64,000 nt of DNA from Armillaria gallica (Eukaryota > Basidiomycota > Agaricomycetes > Agaricales > Physalacriaceae), in NCBI GenBank assembly GCA_037576215.1, contig JBANDB010000006.1, positions 3,782,001 through 3,846,000 on the forward strand, written 5' to 3'. Shown piece by piece: positions 1 through 12,400 of the stretch. Position 1 is the stretch's first letter. Every line of letters starts with the position of its first letter. The notes under the pieces were generated by a model. It had not been told where the DNA came from. It saw only the letters and a list, made by a program, of their open reading frames with translations, and searched no databases. The translations under genes and the position numbers were made by a program.

Positions 1-2
1 TG

Positions 3-635
3 GTCCTCTATGGCAGGAACCCTCAGATCATTCCCAACTCTCCCAGATCGACCCCATTCTCAAACCCTGCCACCGAAGACTTCATTAAAAACATGACCAC
101 GGTTCATGCCACCACCCAAAAGGCACTCGAAGAGGCCACCAGAAGGATGAAGGCCCAGTACAACAAAAAGAAATGTGCCGCCCACCCATATCAGATTGGT
201 GACCATGTATGGCTCAATGCCACAAACCTCCACCTTCCCCATCCAAAAAGGAAACTCAATGACAAGCACGTCAGGCCTTTCCTAATCTTGGACAAAGCCA
301 GCACTTCCACCTACAAGCTCAAGCTTCCACCGCACTGGAAAATCCACCCACGCTTCAACAAAAAACTCCTGACCCCATTTATACCACCAGCATTTCCCAA
401 TCAGGAACTACTGCCACCACTGCCACCCGACCTCATTGAAGATGAAGACAAATACAAAGTCAAGGAGGTCCTCAACTCACGGCCCTGACAAGTCCGAGGA
501 TGACAGGGGCAGAAGTCCAGGATGGTAACTGACTACTTTGTCAAATGGAAAGGATGGACCCGCGAACACAACTCATGGGTACATGACGACAACATGGAGC
601 ACACACAGGAAGCAATTGAAGACTATGAAAACTGA
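3..635 (+). pseudogene. Integrase C-terminal region and chromodomain (partial, two stops)
   Basis: One frame (first base at 3) encodes the post-catalytic part of a Ty3 integrase: the basic helix around residues 30-55, the GDHVWL motif (about 200-220) and the KLPPHWKIHP segment that precedes the chromodomain. The chromodomain follows, with KWKGW and NSWV near 540-585, and the protein ends at TGA 633-635. In other chromoviruses this domain binds methylated histone H3 and steers integration to heterochromatin. TGA at 486-488 and 501-503 interrupt the frame just before the chromodomain, and both fall where related copies have arginine. The catalytic D,D,E residues lie outside the window. Confidence 0.85.
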
Positions 636-872
636 ATCAGTCAGATACACAGATCGAAAATTGTAACCCCAGACGGGGAGGCGGGATGCGTAGCCCACCT
701 CTGCCTCTCCTGCAACCACCTACATGAAATTCCTTCTCTTCATTCGGCCCCTCCATGTGGGGACAAAGAAAAGAGAATCGCAGACATTTAGGCTGTGGCA
801 CTAACATTGTGTCCAGCATTGCAGTGACGCGGACAGAGGACTCAGCATATGGGCAGTCAGGACGCCTGCCTT

Positions 873-886
873 AACAGGGGGGGTGA
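873..886 (+). other. Polypurine tract of element 1
   Basis: AACAGGGGGGGTGA directly abuts the LTR start TGTTAC. The same context, CCTGCCTTAACA followed by a G run, precedes the 3' LTR of the other elements. This is the expected primer site for plus-strand synthesis. Confidence 0.8.
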
Positions 887-1251
887 TGTTACAATTTTTC
901 CCTTTCTTTGATCTTATCTTGTTATCTTATCTCAGCATCTCAGCACAACACACAGTTCTCAAAGCCATATTATACGACTTCAGCTTTCCAAACACGACCC
1001 CAGACTTCCATTCCTCTTGACAGAACAATGGGTCTATTTTTAGCATTGCAGTATATAAGTAGGATAGCTCTCTGCCATGTACCCTAGCTTTGAGCTAAGT
1101 TTAATCTTATGGACTTCACTCCCCTTCACTGAAGAGTCTAAGCATTATACTGCCTCACTGTAACAAGCTCTATGGTTCCATTGACCTGCCCAAAGTGAGA
1201 GGCAGTGTTCGTTGGACACCTTGTTTGTTATTCCCGAGTCCGTCCATAACA
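887..1251 (+). repeat. 3' LTR of element 1 (365 bp)
   Basis: It runs from TGTTACAATTTT to CATAACA, with the terminal inverted bases typical of this lineage. U3 has several TTATC/TCTTATC motifs. TATATAAG lies at 1052-1059 and the self-priming core AGCTTTGAGCTAA at 1086-1098. The following 5 bp (ATAGT) should be the target duplication, but the left copy is outside the window. It is close in sequence to the solo LTR at 41540-41920. Confidence 0.85.
1052..1098 (+). promoter_or_regulatory. LTR promoter: TATA box plus self-priming R core
   Basis: TATATAAG (1052-1059) is followed 34 bp later (start to start) by AGCTTTGAGCTAA (1086-1098). This is the exact complement of the primer-binding sites seen after the 5' LTRs of elements A, B and E, and it should lie at the mRNA 5' end. 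Confidence 0.6.
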
Positions 1252-2794
1252 ATAGTTGTCAGGCATGCTGGCATAGCAATGAAAGGCTTCAATGAGAAGG
1301 GGGGATATCTGAGTATGTATTTGTGAATAGCACTCTAGACATACCAACAATGATAAGTGGATGGTGATTGTAGTAGGTAGAAACCTCCTCAACTCTTTAT
1401 ATACCATGAGTGTGTGGATTATATATATTTATTGGACTAATGGGCCCTGTCACCCCCCCTCCATATGGTAAAACAGTCATAACAATGTTTACTCACCGTG
1501 TTTTATTCTCAGAACTACCAGGTTTAAATATATCATGGGTTTATCTGGGAATGATTACTTATTAATAAGGAAACTGACATCACATTGATAACAAGGACAT
1601 CAATAGGCAGTAGTACATTTACAATCTTAAAGTTAGGTCAGCTTTCATATGTCTTGACCATCATCCAGTTCTAAACACCATTGTAACTTTATAAAAGATG
1701 AGACACATAGCACTGGACCTGTTGATGCAACTCTGATCTCTCTGTTTCCTGAAGATGGTGATGAACCAATGTTAATTTTACAGAGATATGATGTCTAATA
1801 CAAAGATGAGACATCTGAGCAGTGAAGAGAATGAGTAGTTGCCTGTAGTCCTGTTCCAGCCCCCTTCTTATATGTAATATAGCAAATGTAGTTTCAAATG
1901 CACTGATTCTAATGCAGAAACCACAATTTCAAGCATTGCTATACAGGCATTGAGACAAAAGGGTAAGCAGATCTGCTAGAGTAACAGGAGCACAATGGGA
2001 GTTTCAGTATCAGACACAGGTCAGTCTCTGCAATCTTCAATAGTGTATTCTTCATTTACATGCCTTGCTTGTCAACCACTCAACATCTTTCCTTATTCCA
2101 CTTCCAGAAACAATGTTGCATTGATTTGCCATTGCTGAAACATGGCAATGGAGCCTGAGAAGTAGGAATACACAATGTCTAACAACAGTTCAGGGATGTG
2201 ATGGGATATGACAGAGATAACAGGGAAGGCAAACAGGGTTCTGCTGAGACCCCAAGGCATGGCAATGTGAACACTCCCATAGCATACACAAATATAGGAC
2301 TTGAAATGTCTTTATATGCACTTTCTAATGCTTCAAAACCACTGTCAGCTCCACCAAAGAAGATTGGAAGTTCTCTCACACCTGAAAAATAATGTTTACT
2401 ACACCCTGCAAGATGTTCAGCCCAGCCTCATGTCCTGTTGTTGTATTATATTTTGGCCATGTATTGCCCTGCCTACTGTATTGCAGTGGCAATTATTTTT
2501 TTCTTCATGTCTGCCACCTTACCTTACAGTCAGTCCAATCAGCCCACCCAATCGTTTAGTTCCTGTGTTTGTATTTATTTCAATCAATCATATTTATTTG
2601 TTTGTACATCAAGAATATAAAAAGTGCATGAAATTTTATTCAATGTGATTATCTGCTGGCTTACAGCAAAGGAGTACTGGCTCCACAATTAGGCCACCTT
2701 CCATTTCTGTTGGACCTATCAAGCCCTTGCACTCCACAGGCAATGAAACTGACTAGCTTTGCATTAGGTCCCATAGATTGCAGAGTTATTCTTA
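1252..2794. other. No recognisable gene
   Basis: AT-rich DNA with only short open frames. I recognise no protein family, RNA gene or repeat. Short frames near 2180-2650 lack motifs and are probably chance. Confidence 0.5.
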
Positions 2795-4660
2795 TCATTT
2801 CTCCCATTTGCCACTAAATCCATCATCATCCAAAAGCCCTCCTGCCAGCAGAATCAGTGAATTCCCAGAAAAGACTGCCAAGATCGTGTTCTGACAATCA
2901 GAACTGGAATCATTGATGGCACCTGTAGCAGTGGTGACTTCCATAGATACCTCTGCTGCACAAAACACATGATGGTCCAGAGCCAGAAGTTTATAATGGA
3001 AGTTAAGCTCCCAGAGCTCCCAAATGAGCTGACGACCATGCAGGACATTGAACAGCTGCTTATCAGAAGAGGATAGTGGTGGCACAAGCTGTACCTGGAC
3101 TCCTTGGCCTTGCATACACAAACCCAGCATCTTCTCAGCTGCTTTGAAGGCCTTGATGGATGAAGAAGGCATTGATTTGCTTGAACTAGCATTGCCATCA
3201 GCATGTTTGAGAGAAAGAGCTAATACATCTCGCTATTGCTGAGGGTGAAGTGGTGCTGCATCAGAGTTGATAGCAGTTGCCTGGAACTTGAGTGCATTGA
3301 GACAGCGGTCAAGTTGTTGAAGGTATGCCTTTTGTCATATTGGGTTCACATTGGTTATCAGTGCTGGTTCTGGAAATATATAAGTTTCAGTAATTGGCTT
3401 AGGGAATGATGCTGTTGCATGTTCAGATCTTTTATTGATCAACATTAATGCTGTTGACCAAGCAGGAAGAGTGGGAGGGGCATAATTGCCACAGATGTCA
3501 TTGAAATTATCTCAGCTCATGTCTGTTCTGCCATGGGTATACAATGGGTTGATTAAAAAAAGCCATGGCTCATAGTATGTTTTCTTCTGGCATGTAGATT
3601 GAGAAGACAGATTTAAACAAGGAGAAATATTGTGCTCTGAGTGTATGGGACCAATGCTTGAAGATTTGGCTGCCAATGTGAAGGAAGTGCCAGTCTTGAC
3701 AGAACGAATGGTACAGAAGTTGAAAGGATCATGATATCCCTGGAAAAGGCATAGATATCAATGTTAGGCTATATATTTTCAAGAATCTGATGGCTTTCCA
3801 GAGAATACAGTAGGATATGTTTGCTCAGGATGTTTGGAACAGAAATTAGGTGAGGATAGGTCAACAGCCCATAGTATTATTTGATTAGCAAATGAATTGA
3901 GAGGATGGACAAAGAACACAGGTATCTGAGATTTGAAAAAAAGCTGTACAATGCCTACATCCCAAGTGAATGCTCCAATCCGATATTCAGATCTGTGAGC
4001 CAGGTCCAAGGGCTTAATACCATCCATGACTGGCTTGCACCAACCCATGTAGTCCAATGTGGCAACAATCTCAAGCCAGATTTGCTGAGCAGTCATGATT
4101 AGAGCTTGAATAATGAAGGTATCTGTCGCAACATGCCCTAGGCGGTTGAGTACCACCTGCAAATGGGAAAGTAGTATGGTGAGCAAATCACAGTAGTTTG
4201 ATGACTTTGTAGTATCTGCTAGAACATCCTGGCAACAACTATCAATGTGATTAAAGGCACAGAATAATTGGTTATGCTGTGGTCATTTCTACAAGCTTAT
4301 TCCTTGAATGGATCCAGTTGTCCATTCAATATCATTGTTGCCATCTATGTCATCCCACATATATGCATACTCCCAGTAAGGATGGCTGACTGTGAGTGAA
4401 GTAGGCCAGCGTGGGATGACAGGGAGGTGGCAGTATGCTTCTTCATAATACTGTGGGGTGTGACCATAATTATGATCTCCAAAGTGGCCATCAGCATACA
4501 GGCAAACTTCATCGGTGGTCGCAGGTGAAGGAATGACCTTTGAGGTCAGTGACGTAATGAAGAACTGAGTGTCTGGGAAGAGAGCTCCTACAAGACCATC
4601 ATTGAAGGATATAGATCCTGCAACCTGTGTGAGATATGGGTTTTCTGTGAGAGCACACAA
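2795..4660 (-). pseudogene. Broken member of an unnamed repeated Agaricomycete gene family
   Basis: Three reverse-strand blocks in the same order look like parts of one old gene: 4660-4289 (HPYWEYAYMWDDI near its end), 4186-3779 (HVATDTFIIQALI, IGAFTWDVGIVQLFF) and 3172-2795 (LIWELWELNFHYKLLALD). The WELWELNF...ALD and IGAFT-D-V patterns recall hypothetical proteins found in many copies in mushroom genomes, often next to transposons. I cannot name the family or give a function. The blocks lie in different frames with stops between them, so frameshifts or introns separate them. Family assignment rests on memory of the pattern only. Confidence 0.4.
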
Positions 4661-5880
4661 GATTACCTACCAGAATACATGTGTGAATTCTTTAGCAAAT
4701 CATCCTTTCAAAAGATACAGACAGCATCCATTTTGCTAGAGGAGCTCTTGGGAGAGGAAGAAAGAAGGCAGCATAATGGTCTCTACACTAGTAGTAGAAA
4801 CAGAGGAAAATGTCAAGTGCACCAGAGCACTCAATGCAAGAATCAGAAACACCAAGAGTTTCTGTCATCATTGTAGACTGCCATACATAGATCTGTAAAT
4901 TTGACAAAGAAGGTTTAAACTAAGAAAAGAGTTAGTTCAAAAGGGAAAATGAAAAAAAGAACTCACCGGGACTTTGAGGGGAGACAGTGATGGCAAAGAC
5001 AGCAGCTGGCAAAAGAGCAGGGAGAGACTTTGGCTTTATTTTGTTAACCACCTTCCTTTCTGGGTTGCCAGTGTCAATTTCCTCTAGCAGTCCCTTCCTC
5101 ACTCACAGCATTCTGCAGCCTTATGTGCCAAGCATCAAGCATTCAATTTTTCAAGGTTTCATTGTTCATGTACATGTTCAAGCTCAAGGATAGTGTGAGA
5201 CTAACAACTAATTAGCATTGGATGGTGTGTTCTACTTTCCTCTTTGATATTTTCATGACTGATGTACTCTCCCATAGCTCTTCTGTTCATTTACAGCCAT
5301 GTCCATCCCTGTACTATATCCCCCTTCATGCTCCCCACTGCAGACTTTTCCTCCTCATACCTTAGGACTGCTTCAACCAAGCTTTATGCTGACATGACAC
5401 ATATCATGTTCTAGCGAGATGGAAAGGTGAGTAGTAGCATGTAGAGGGATTTGTGACTTGCTTCAAGGCAAGTAAGCCAGGGCTGCTCTGCTTCAAGGTA
5501 AGTTTGACATGTTTACTTAGATTTTCACTTTCCAATTTGATTGAACAGAGTTCCTTTACAGTAGAATGCATACGTAGCATCACCCTGCAGGCTTACAAGG
5601 ATTTGAGTTTTGTCGTGAGACAATGTATCAACTTCTGGCAAGCAGCATCAGTGAGAGGCATGACACATAGAGGGGACTTGGAGGTGCACAGAGAGAGCAG
5701 TGTGATTGGCTTACATATGGATCACACTGATCCAAAGTATCCACCACATCTATAGTATGCTGTTTCTCTTGTTCTTTTTTCTTTGTCTGATCTAACTCTA
5801 GTACATAGATCCCATCCTTCACTCTCCAATGTCAATGTCTAGCATCGATGGATATGATTCTCAAGGCTGTGTACTCGTAG
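4661..5880. other. No recognisable gene
   Basis: Short open frames (for example 4679-4876 and 5453-5755) show no motif or repeat that I recognise. I see no RNA gene or LTR signature. Confidence 0.45.
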
Positions 5881-7190
5881 AATACATACCCATGAATTTC
5901 ATCAGGTACCTACATTGTTGATGCCACAGACACCAGCAGCTATAATAGCAACCCACTTGGTTCATACACTCTCTCCTTTCCTGACCTTGCATTGACATGT
6001 ATCTCAGGTATCGCCTTCATCATCTTTAACTCCATCTCTGGATCATCTGGCTCCTCTACACCCCATATCTTCGTTGATATTGCCAGCAATGGCACTGACA
6101 ACATTCTCATATCTGAAGATGCCAGTGACACATGTAAGCTTCTCAATCTATAGTATGCCTCTCAATCTAACCAACTCACCTGAAGGGATGGCTATCACTG
6201 GTTAACAACAAACCTACTTCCCCCACAAGGGTGTTCTTTCACTTGAGGAATGACTCTTGTATGTCAGCTACAGCAACAGCACAGGGCCCTACGATGGTAC
6301 ACTCAGAGCAGTGCACAAGTACAATATTGCCAACACCACATAGACAGACATCACCCCCATCTCCGGGTCTGATCTCTCCTTTGGTCTTGGTGGTCTTTCA
6401 GTGGATGTGAAGAAATCAAGATGCTGATGGTGGCTGCACTCAATTTGTGGCAACCTGATAGGCAGATTTACAGGTCTACAGATAGATATGCCTAGAGATC
6501 TCTCTCTGAGGTGCCTGATCTCATTTTTCTTAGTGATGCAATGTGGTCTATGTTCTGGACTTGGGAGTTCTACTCTGAGATTAATAAGTATTATAGTTGC
6601 ACTGATGGTCTTACACTGCAGTTGGACATTAACTATGTTGATACAACTTTGGGGAATAAGCAGATAGAGTGGATGATAGAGGGTTTATTGTGTTTTTTAT
6701 TTCTTGTCTTTCTTTTCTGATCGATAGTGTCTAGCATTAACATTGAGTATTGATCCCTTCAATTTGGATCACTTTTTATATAGAATGGGTGCGATGATTT
6801 ATGGCAGTCAGGATTTGACTTTGGTATATCCTTGCTGCCAGGCTTCAACAGATGGTGTGTTGATGCATCTCTGTAATGGGACAGGACAGTGTACACAATA
6901 TCTCGCTGTTGTCTATAGCAAATAGTATTGAGGAAACAGCTGTTCAGGCATTAATTTCTCCTCCCAGAGGCCCAAGTTTGATTTCTGGTGTTTCTGATAT
7001 CCAAGGTTCATACACTGGACTCAGGGACTTTGTATAGAGTTGACAACAAAGTAGGCTTCATGCACATGGACTTGAACACCACAACTACATTGTTCTTTTC
7101 TCTGGTGTGGACTTCAGTTGTCAACCTTGACTATGCTAGAAACATGCCAACAAACATTGTAGGTTTTCTTTCTTATTATAATCTGTAATT
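5880..7190 (+). pseudogene. Possible secreted-protein gene relic, function unknown
   Basis: Several forward segments read like one degraded protein rich in Ser, Thr, Gly and Asn: about 5920-6140 (GSYTLSFPDLALT, TPHIFVDIASNGTDN), about 6270-6480 (SGSDLSFGLGGLSVDV), 6511-6720 (FYSEINKYYSCTDGLTLQLD) and 6743-6925 (LMHLCNGTGQCTQYL). The Asn-x-Ser/Thr sites and the Cys-containing GTGQC stretch suggest an extracellular protein. Frame changes and stops (for instance TAG near 6340) break it. I do not recognise the family and infer no activity. It could be a chance chain of low-complexity frames. Confidence 0.3.
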
Positions 7191-7499
7191 TTTTTAAAAT
7201 TTAATTTTGAACAGGTCAGACTGGGAAATGGAGATAGATGCATTAGATGTGATTGAGTACTTGTCAAGGATCTTGCTGATTTCTGAATAGTTCCACTGGA
7301 AAACAAGTCACCATCTCTATGGACTTGGGTACAATGTGATCGCAGAATAGTGGTGCTTCAGATAATGTATCTGGTCTGTTTCCTTGTGCTCCACATCAAC
7401 ATCTCCCATTTTACCTCTAAACAGATGTTGTGCATTTTCTGGTCTCCCTAGCTCCTTACCATTAAGTCTGACAACCTGTTCCAGGTGATGCCAACCACT

Positions 7500-8010
7500 T
7501 TGCTGTCTTCTGAAGATCTCCTAGTTACAGCGGCAAAGTGTTTTGTGCTAAGATGACATATTGTATTCTTGCAAGCAAGGGTGAAGAGTTAGAGAGGCCA
7601 TGCTTGGGTTGTTTATGGAGGTGTTTTGGTTTGCCGAAGGTGAGATTAATATCTTTACTTCCTGCATCACTGGCTGATATACTTGTAGCAGATTTCTGCT
7701 CCCTCACTGCTCTACAGACTTGATGTATAAATCCCCAGATGGCAAACCTGTCGATCCATTAGCCCATCTCATATGCTGGCAGTCTAGTCAGACCATAATA
7801 CATTCATCTAGAAAAATAGAGCAGATACATCCTGATATGCATCCATTCTGTGCACCAGAGATTATTAGAGGTGAATGTCAAGATGCATTGCTGGCTGATG
7901 CATATAGTTTTGGGGATTCATACTTGTGTGCTTAGATCACTGAAAGCAAGAAGGTACATCTATCTCTACCTCACTTAGACTTTTCACCAAGTATCATTTG
8001 ATACTAGAAT
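7500..8010 (+). pseudogene. Protein-kinase-like fragment
   Basis: The frame around 7720-7935 contains APEIIRGE followed by DALLADAYSFGD, which matches the APE motif and the D-x-YS-F-G segment of kinase subdomains VIII-IX. A few residues later ITESKK resembles the start of the next helix. The HRD catalytic loop, the DFG motif and the ATP-binding lysine are not recognisable upstream, and stops split the frame. It is at best a C-lobe remnant of a fungal kinase gene. A short motif match could be misleading. Confidence 0.35.
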
Positions 8011-8809
8011 CATTTAATGACATGGGCATGAACTGTGGGCTCAGACTTCTGGTGTCTGGGTCCAGCATATAGGCTCTTGATGCCCTTGTGCTTCCACTAA
8101 CATTCTCCTTCTGGTGGAGATTGTTGTTGGTATAGCTTGTGTTTGTGGGCAACACACTGGTGTCTGATAACAGGTCATGGCAAGACTCTGTCCTTTCCCT
8201 TATACCACTGTCAATGCACCACAGCTAACATCGGTGTTGGTATTGATATACTATTGTGTCCCATGAGTTGACTTATGAGCTCAATCCATCAACGTGTGCC
8301 TCTATTACCACATTAGACCAGTTTGATCAATTTGTAAAGAAACCTGAGATCAATGTCTGGCTCTCTCATATATTGGCTCTTTATGCATGGCCAAACATCT
8401 TGGATGAAACACAATATCAGACTTCCAAAGCTAGCAAAAAACACAAGACAGAAAAACTGTGCATCACAGACTTCATACTTTGGCTCTGTTTTCTCTCCTA
8501 CTCTCAGTATCATATGGACATAATATGACCAATGATATCACAAACGTGCCAGGAATTTGCAAGGTCTTGGAGACTCAATCCTCAGATTTAGAGATCATGG
8601 ATGATATTGAGGGTAAGCAGGAGACTTGTGGTGTGTCCAATGGCTATGAAGGTAGTATGCAGATGGACCTGAGTGCATCAAATAATGTTGAGGAAGTTTT
8701 GGCTAACATCAGTGCAGCATCAAAGGGTGTTAAAGAAGGCACTGCTGCTGCATATGAAGGGTCAATTGCTGTTTCCAGTTTCCAATGTCCCTTACTATTC
8801 TAATATATT
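8011..8809 (+). other. Unassigned, possible N-terminal part of the recombinase relic downstream
   Basis: Two open frames (8256-8528 and 8459-8803) overlap here. The second is rich in acidic and small residues. In related fungal genes a variable N-terminal region precedes the recombinase-like core, so this may be the start of the relic at 8810-9462, but I see no diagnostic motif. Confidence 0.25.
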
Positions 8810-9462
8810 GCCACTTATGCAGGATTATGGCAGTGTTCAACAACTTTCTTATCCAGGAGAACATCATTCAGCCAGGTATGGATATATTCTGTCTTCAGAA
8901 GCTCAACTCAAATGCAAGGTATGCTGTGAAACTCATCAGTAATATAAATATCTAGGCTGACAAGAAATACAGACTGCCAAAGGAGAAACTTCAACTAGTG
9001 CTTAAGCTATCGGCCCTATATGTATCTGTTTTCAAGTCTGTTATCAAAACTAATTACATCTTTGCTTTCCAGGATACTCTGAAGTGGCTCTACAATCATA
9101 ATCACAAACCTGAAAACTGAGATAATAATCAACTCTCTTCAGGAAACTGGTGTAGTAGAAACATGCAGTGGCTGCTTCAGGCTGTCTATCTCATAGCATT
9201 CACATGCTTACTCCACATTGATGAGGTGCTAAACATTCAGGCTCATGAGATTGATTTTACAAAGATGAAGTTTATTAAAAATGAGAGGTGTTCCTGCAGC
9301 TCTTTTGGAATAATCTATGGGACTTGGATATCACATCGTATTCCTATGGTACATATTCCTTTCATTGTGGGAGGTGCCAGTGGTTCTCATGTCATCTTCA
9401 TTGGTCAATTCAGCAAATCTGTGAGTGAGATGCTTGTCTGGTGCTCCAAGGATCTTGGATAG
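8810..9462 (+). pseudogene. Tyrosine-recombinase-like gene relic
   Basis: Segments read DTLKWLYNHNHKPEN (about 9072-9117) and then, in the frame from 9163, MQWLLQAVYLIAFTCLLHID followed by EVLNIQAHEIDF. This fits the start of the catalytic core of phage-integrase/Crypton-like tyrosine recombinases that are multicopy in Agaricomycetes: a helix ending in LLR-D-EVL followed by a beta strand. The usual Arg of the LLRxDE motif is His here. The downstream HxxR box and the nucleophilic Tyr are not recognisable, and stops interrupt the region. In intact homologues this fold cuts and rejoins DNA. Assignment is by motif pattern only. Confidence 0.45.
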
Positions 9463-12400
9463 CAATCATTCCACCTCATCCAACATATATGCATAAGCTG
9501 CACATCCTGCAAGCAACATTGAGCACAATATTAAACATCTGCAGAGAATACACAGGGAGTGTACAGATGTCAAAATCACCTGCTAATTCCACATCATCTG
9601 CATCAAGTGCACAGACATCCAGTCATGACCTTGGTATCAGAACTTGTTTAACAAGGGTGGCTGGCTGGCTACTCCCATCTGCCACTGCATGCTATGGCGT
9701 TGTCACTGGCACTGTTTCTTTCCCAACTCTGCCCATGAATTGTTGATGTCTCAAATCAGTGAACAGGCTTTGAGGAGGGTAGCACAATGCAAAGGACAGG
9801 GTTGAGTATGACAGATATGGAAGAGGTCTCTCAGATGAGATTGTGGTGAGTAGGTATTCAAATTTTACTTGAAGATGACAGATTGTCTTTTGGCAAGCAA
9901 GATGTTGATGCCAGTGAGGAGGATATTTGCCACCTCCATTAATGATCACTACCTTTGACCATCTCCCTCCCACCCATCACTGGGACCTTTCCCTCATTCA
10001 TCGTCTCCCCTACAGTATAACTGTAGCTGTGTATTCATTTTAAGGAGGGTGCATTTTGCCTCGACACTATATATCAATGTCCGGTGAGCAAGGACATGGT
10101 GTTGTTGAGGTGTAAAGTGTATGGTGTGCAAGCATATGGTATGTCTTTTCCATATCAATTATTATTTTTCTTGCTCATTGTTTAAGTACAGCATCATGTT
10201 TCGAGATTCATATTCAGCTCCAAGACTTGATGCATGTCTCCGACCCAAGACATTCTCAGACAATGACTTTGTGCCACCATGAGATATTGATATCCAGCAA
10301 GCTAGAGCATGGTGTCATCCAGATGGCACCAGTGAAGTAGAAGCCAGGAAGAATAGATGTGTAGGCACAATATATGCTGTCATGTCAACTACTGCCTTTG
10401 TTGCTCTGACAGCTCTGATGACCCAGCTTCACCTTCAAGATGCCTTCCTGATGGAAGCTCAACAACAACCTGCATGCAGCTATGACCTTTTGCTGTTGCC
10501 TGCAAATTCACCCCCATCCCTCAAACAGAGATCAGCCTCAATCACTGCAAGCTGCAACAATCCTGCCATGGAACAATACCGTGTACCCAAGGGAATCAAT
10601 CATCAGATGCCATCTGGGCATACAGGTCTGTGTGCAATGCTAGTAGCCCACTTGGAGGTTCAATATTACATTCAACAATGACAATGACAATGATAGTCTG
10701 CTTATGGAAAAGACTGTTTGTTTTTGAAGGGGTGGAATGTATGAAGGTGGTGCTGAGATGTGGGAGATGAGTGAAAGGCAGGTGAAGCTAGGAAGAGCAA
10801 GAGAGTGAGAATGTGAGAGCAGAGTGAAGATTGGGCCTGACACTTAATAACTGCAATGATGGCAATACTTTTTCAGATGTTGATTCACCACCAAGGAACA
10901 CAACTCAGTGATTCTATCCACCAATGCCCCCCACTACTGCTGCCCTTTGGGTGTTCTCAATCTTTAACATGGAAGATCACAATCCTATATCCTCCCCCCA
11001 CAATGTTGCTGATGATCCTCGATCCCCATCCATTGACCATTTCACCACCTCTGCTGGTTGCATGCCCTCCTCTGAGCTGTTACCCCTATTTTTGATGCCA
11101 GGGAATTGAATGGTGGCATTCTGATTCTGATTCCATTTCTCCTTGATGCTCAACAGTGATCTCTTCCATTTCTTATGGCTGCCATCAACACCATCTGCTC
11201 ATCATTTACCATCATTCTGTTAACTCTGTTTCTGTTTTATTAACCTCAAAGTATATAGCCCTAGATGATGTCTTGCTTTAAGTTTCTTTCTCACTGTGAT
11301 GACCTCAAAGGCCCTTGCAGATATCCTCAACTCTTTTCTGCCTCTACCATTATTGAACCATGATCACATAACAGAATAGTTTTGTATAGTCACATTGATA
11401 GTGTGGTGCTGGCAGGTTCCCAGTTGGCAATAAGCAGATATTGCAATCTATTTCGTTCTCAATGACATGCTGGCCAAAGCCTCTCAAGCAAAAAGCCAAT
11501 GATATACCAGTCAACTAGAAGACTATGATATCAAGTTCAGTGTCTACTTGCCCACATTGTGGGTTTTGAAGAACATTGCTATAGCCTCAGGCTCTAACAT
11601 GTGTTTGACACGTATCCATGGGCAAGGTTCATAGTCAAGGGCAATCATCTCCTCTTGCTCCCACTTGCATTTATGGCAGTGGTTGGCTTTTGACTGCTGC
11701 ACAGATGAGGGAAGGCTGTTCAGCTCAGCAGGAGGCTCAATAAAGTTAGCAGTTGGATCTAATTCTGGGGATGTGAGGAGAGGTTGAGAGCAGTGAGTGG
11801 TGAGTGGCTGTCAAACAGGTCATATGCATCAAGTTTTGCGAGCTGATCCTCCTCCTCCATGCGCTGCTTCATGAGTTTGGCAAAATCAAATTCAGGATCC
11901 AGTACTACAATTGAGGTGGTGTTCCAAGGTGAGAAGACACATTGAGAGCACGTCTGTTTGGAAGGTCAGCATGTACAACTGGAGTACTAATATGTGTGGC
12001 ATCATATACCTGCCCCTTGTTAAAGTACTCTTAAAGAATATCTAAGAGAGTGATGTTAGCCAACATTAGTAAGCCAGTGAATGCCCTTGCTCATCACCCA
12101 CATCACCCAGATGCCATCCCTTGGAATTGGTATTTCTGGGCTCAAATATGCACAATGCGAGGGAGGGCATCAAGGACCACTTGCAAGAATGTTATCAAAC
12201 TCACCTAGAAGAGAGAACATGGTGATGTTGGAATATGCGAACAAATGTGAAGAAAGACAATGTGACGTGGTGGTTTTATGGTCACCCAAAAACAAGAAAA
12301 AACACTCACACTGCAGTCAACCAAAGCATGTGATTATGCCATCTGCCTCTTGCCACAGTCCATGAAACCACAGTAATCATGTGGCTATGCAGCTTCTTTT

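Larger units (their letters stand above)
1..1251 (+). mobile_element. 3' end of a chromodomain Ty3/gypsy retrotransposon (element 1)
   Basis: The window opens inside the integrase of a Ty3/gypsy element. In order I see the integrase C-terminal region, a chromodomain, about 240 bp of non-coding DNA, a purine-rich tract and one LTR. The rest of the element lies left of the window. Protein and LTR resemble the elements at 25-33 kb and 53-64 kb, so it belongs to the same broad lineage, but the LTR is closer to the solo LTR at 41540-41920. Two in-frame stops show that it is dead. Confidence 0.9.
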
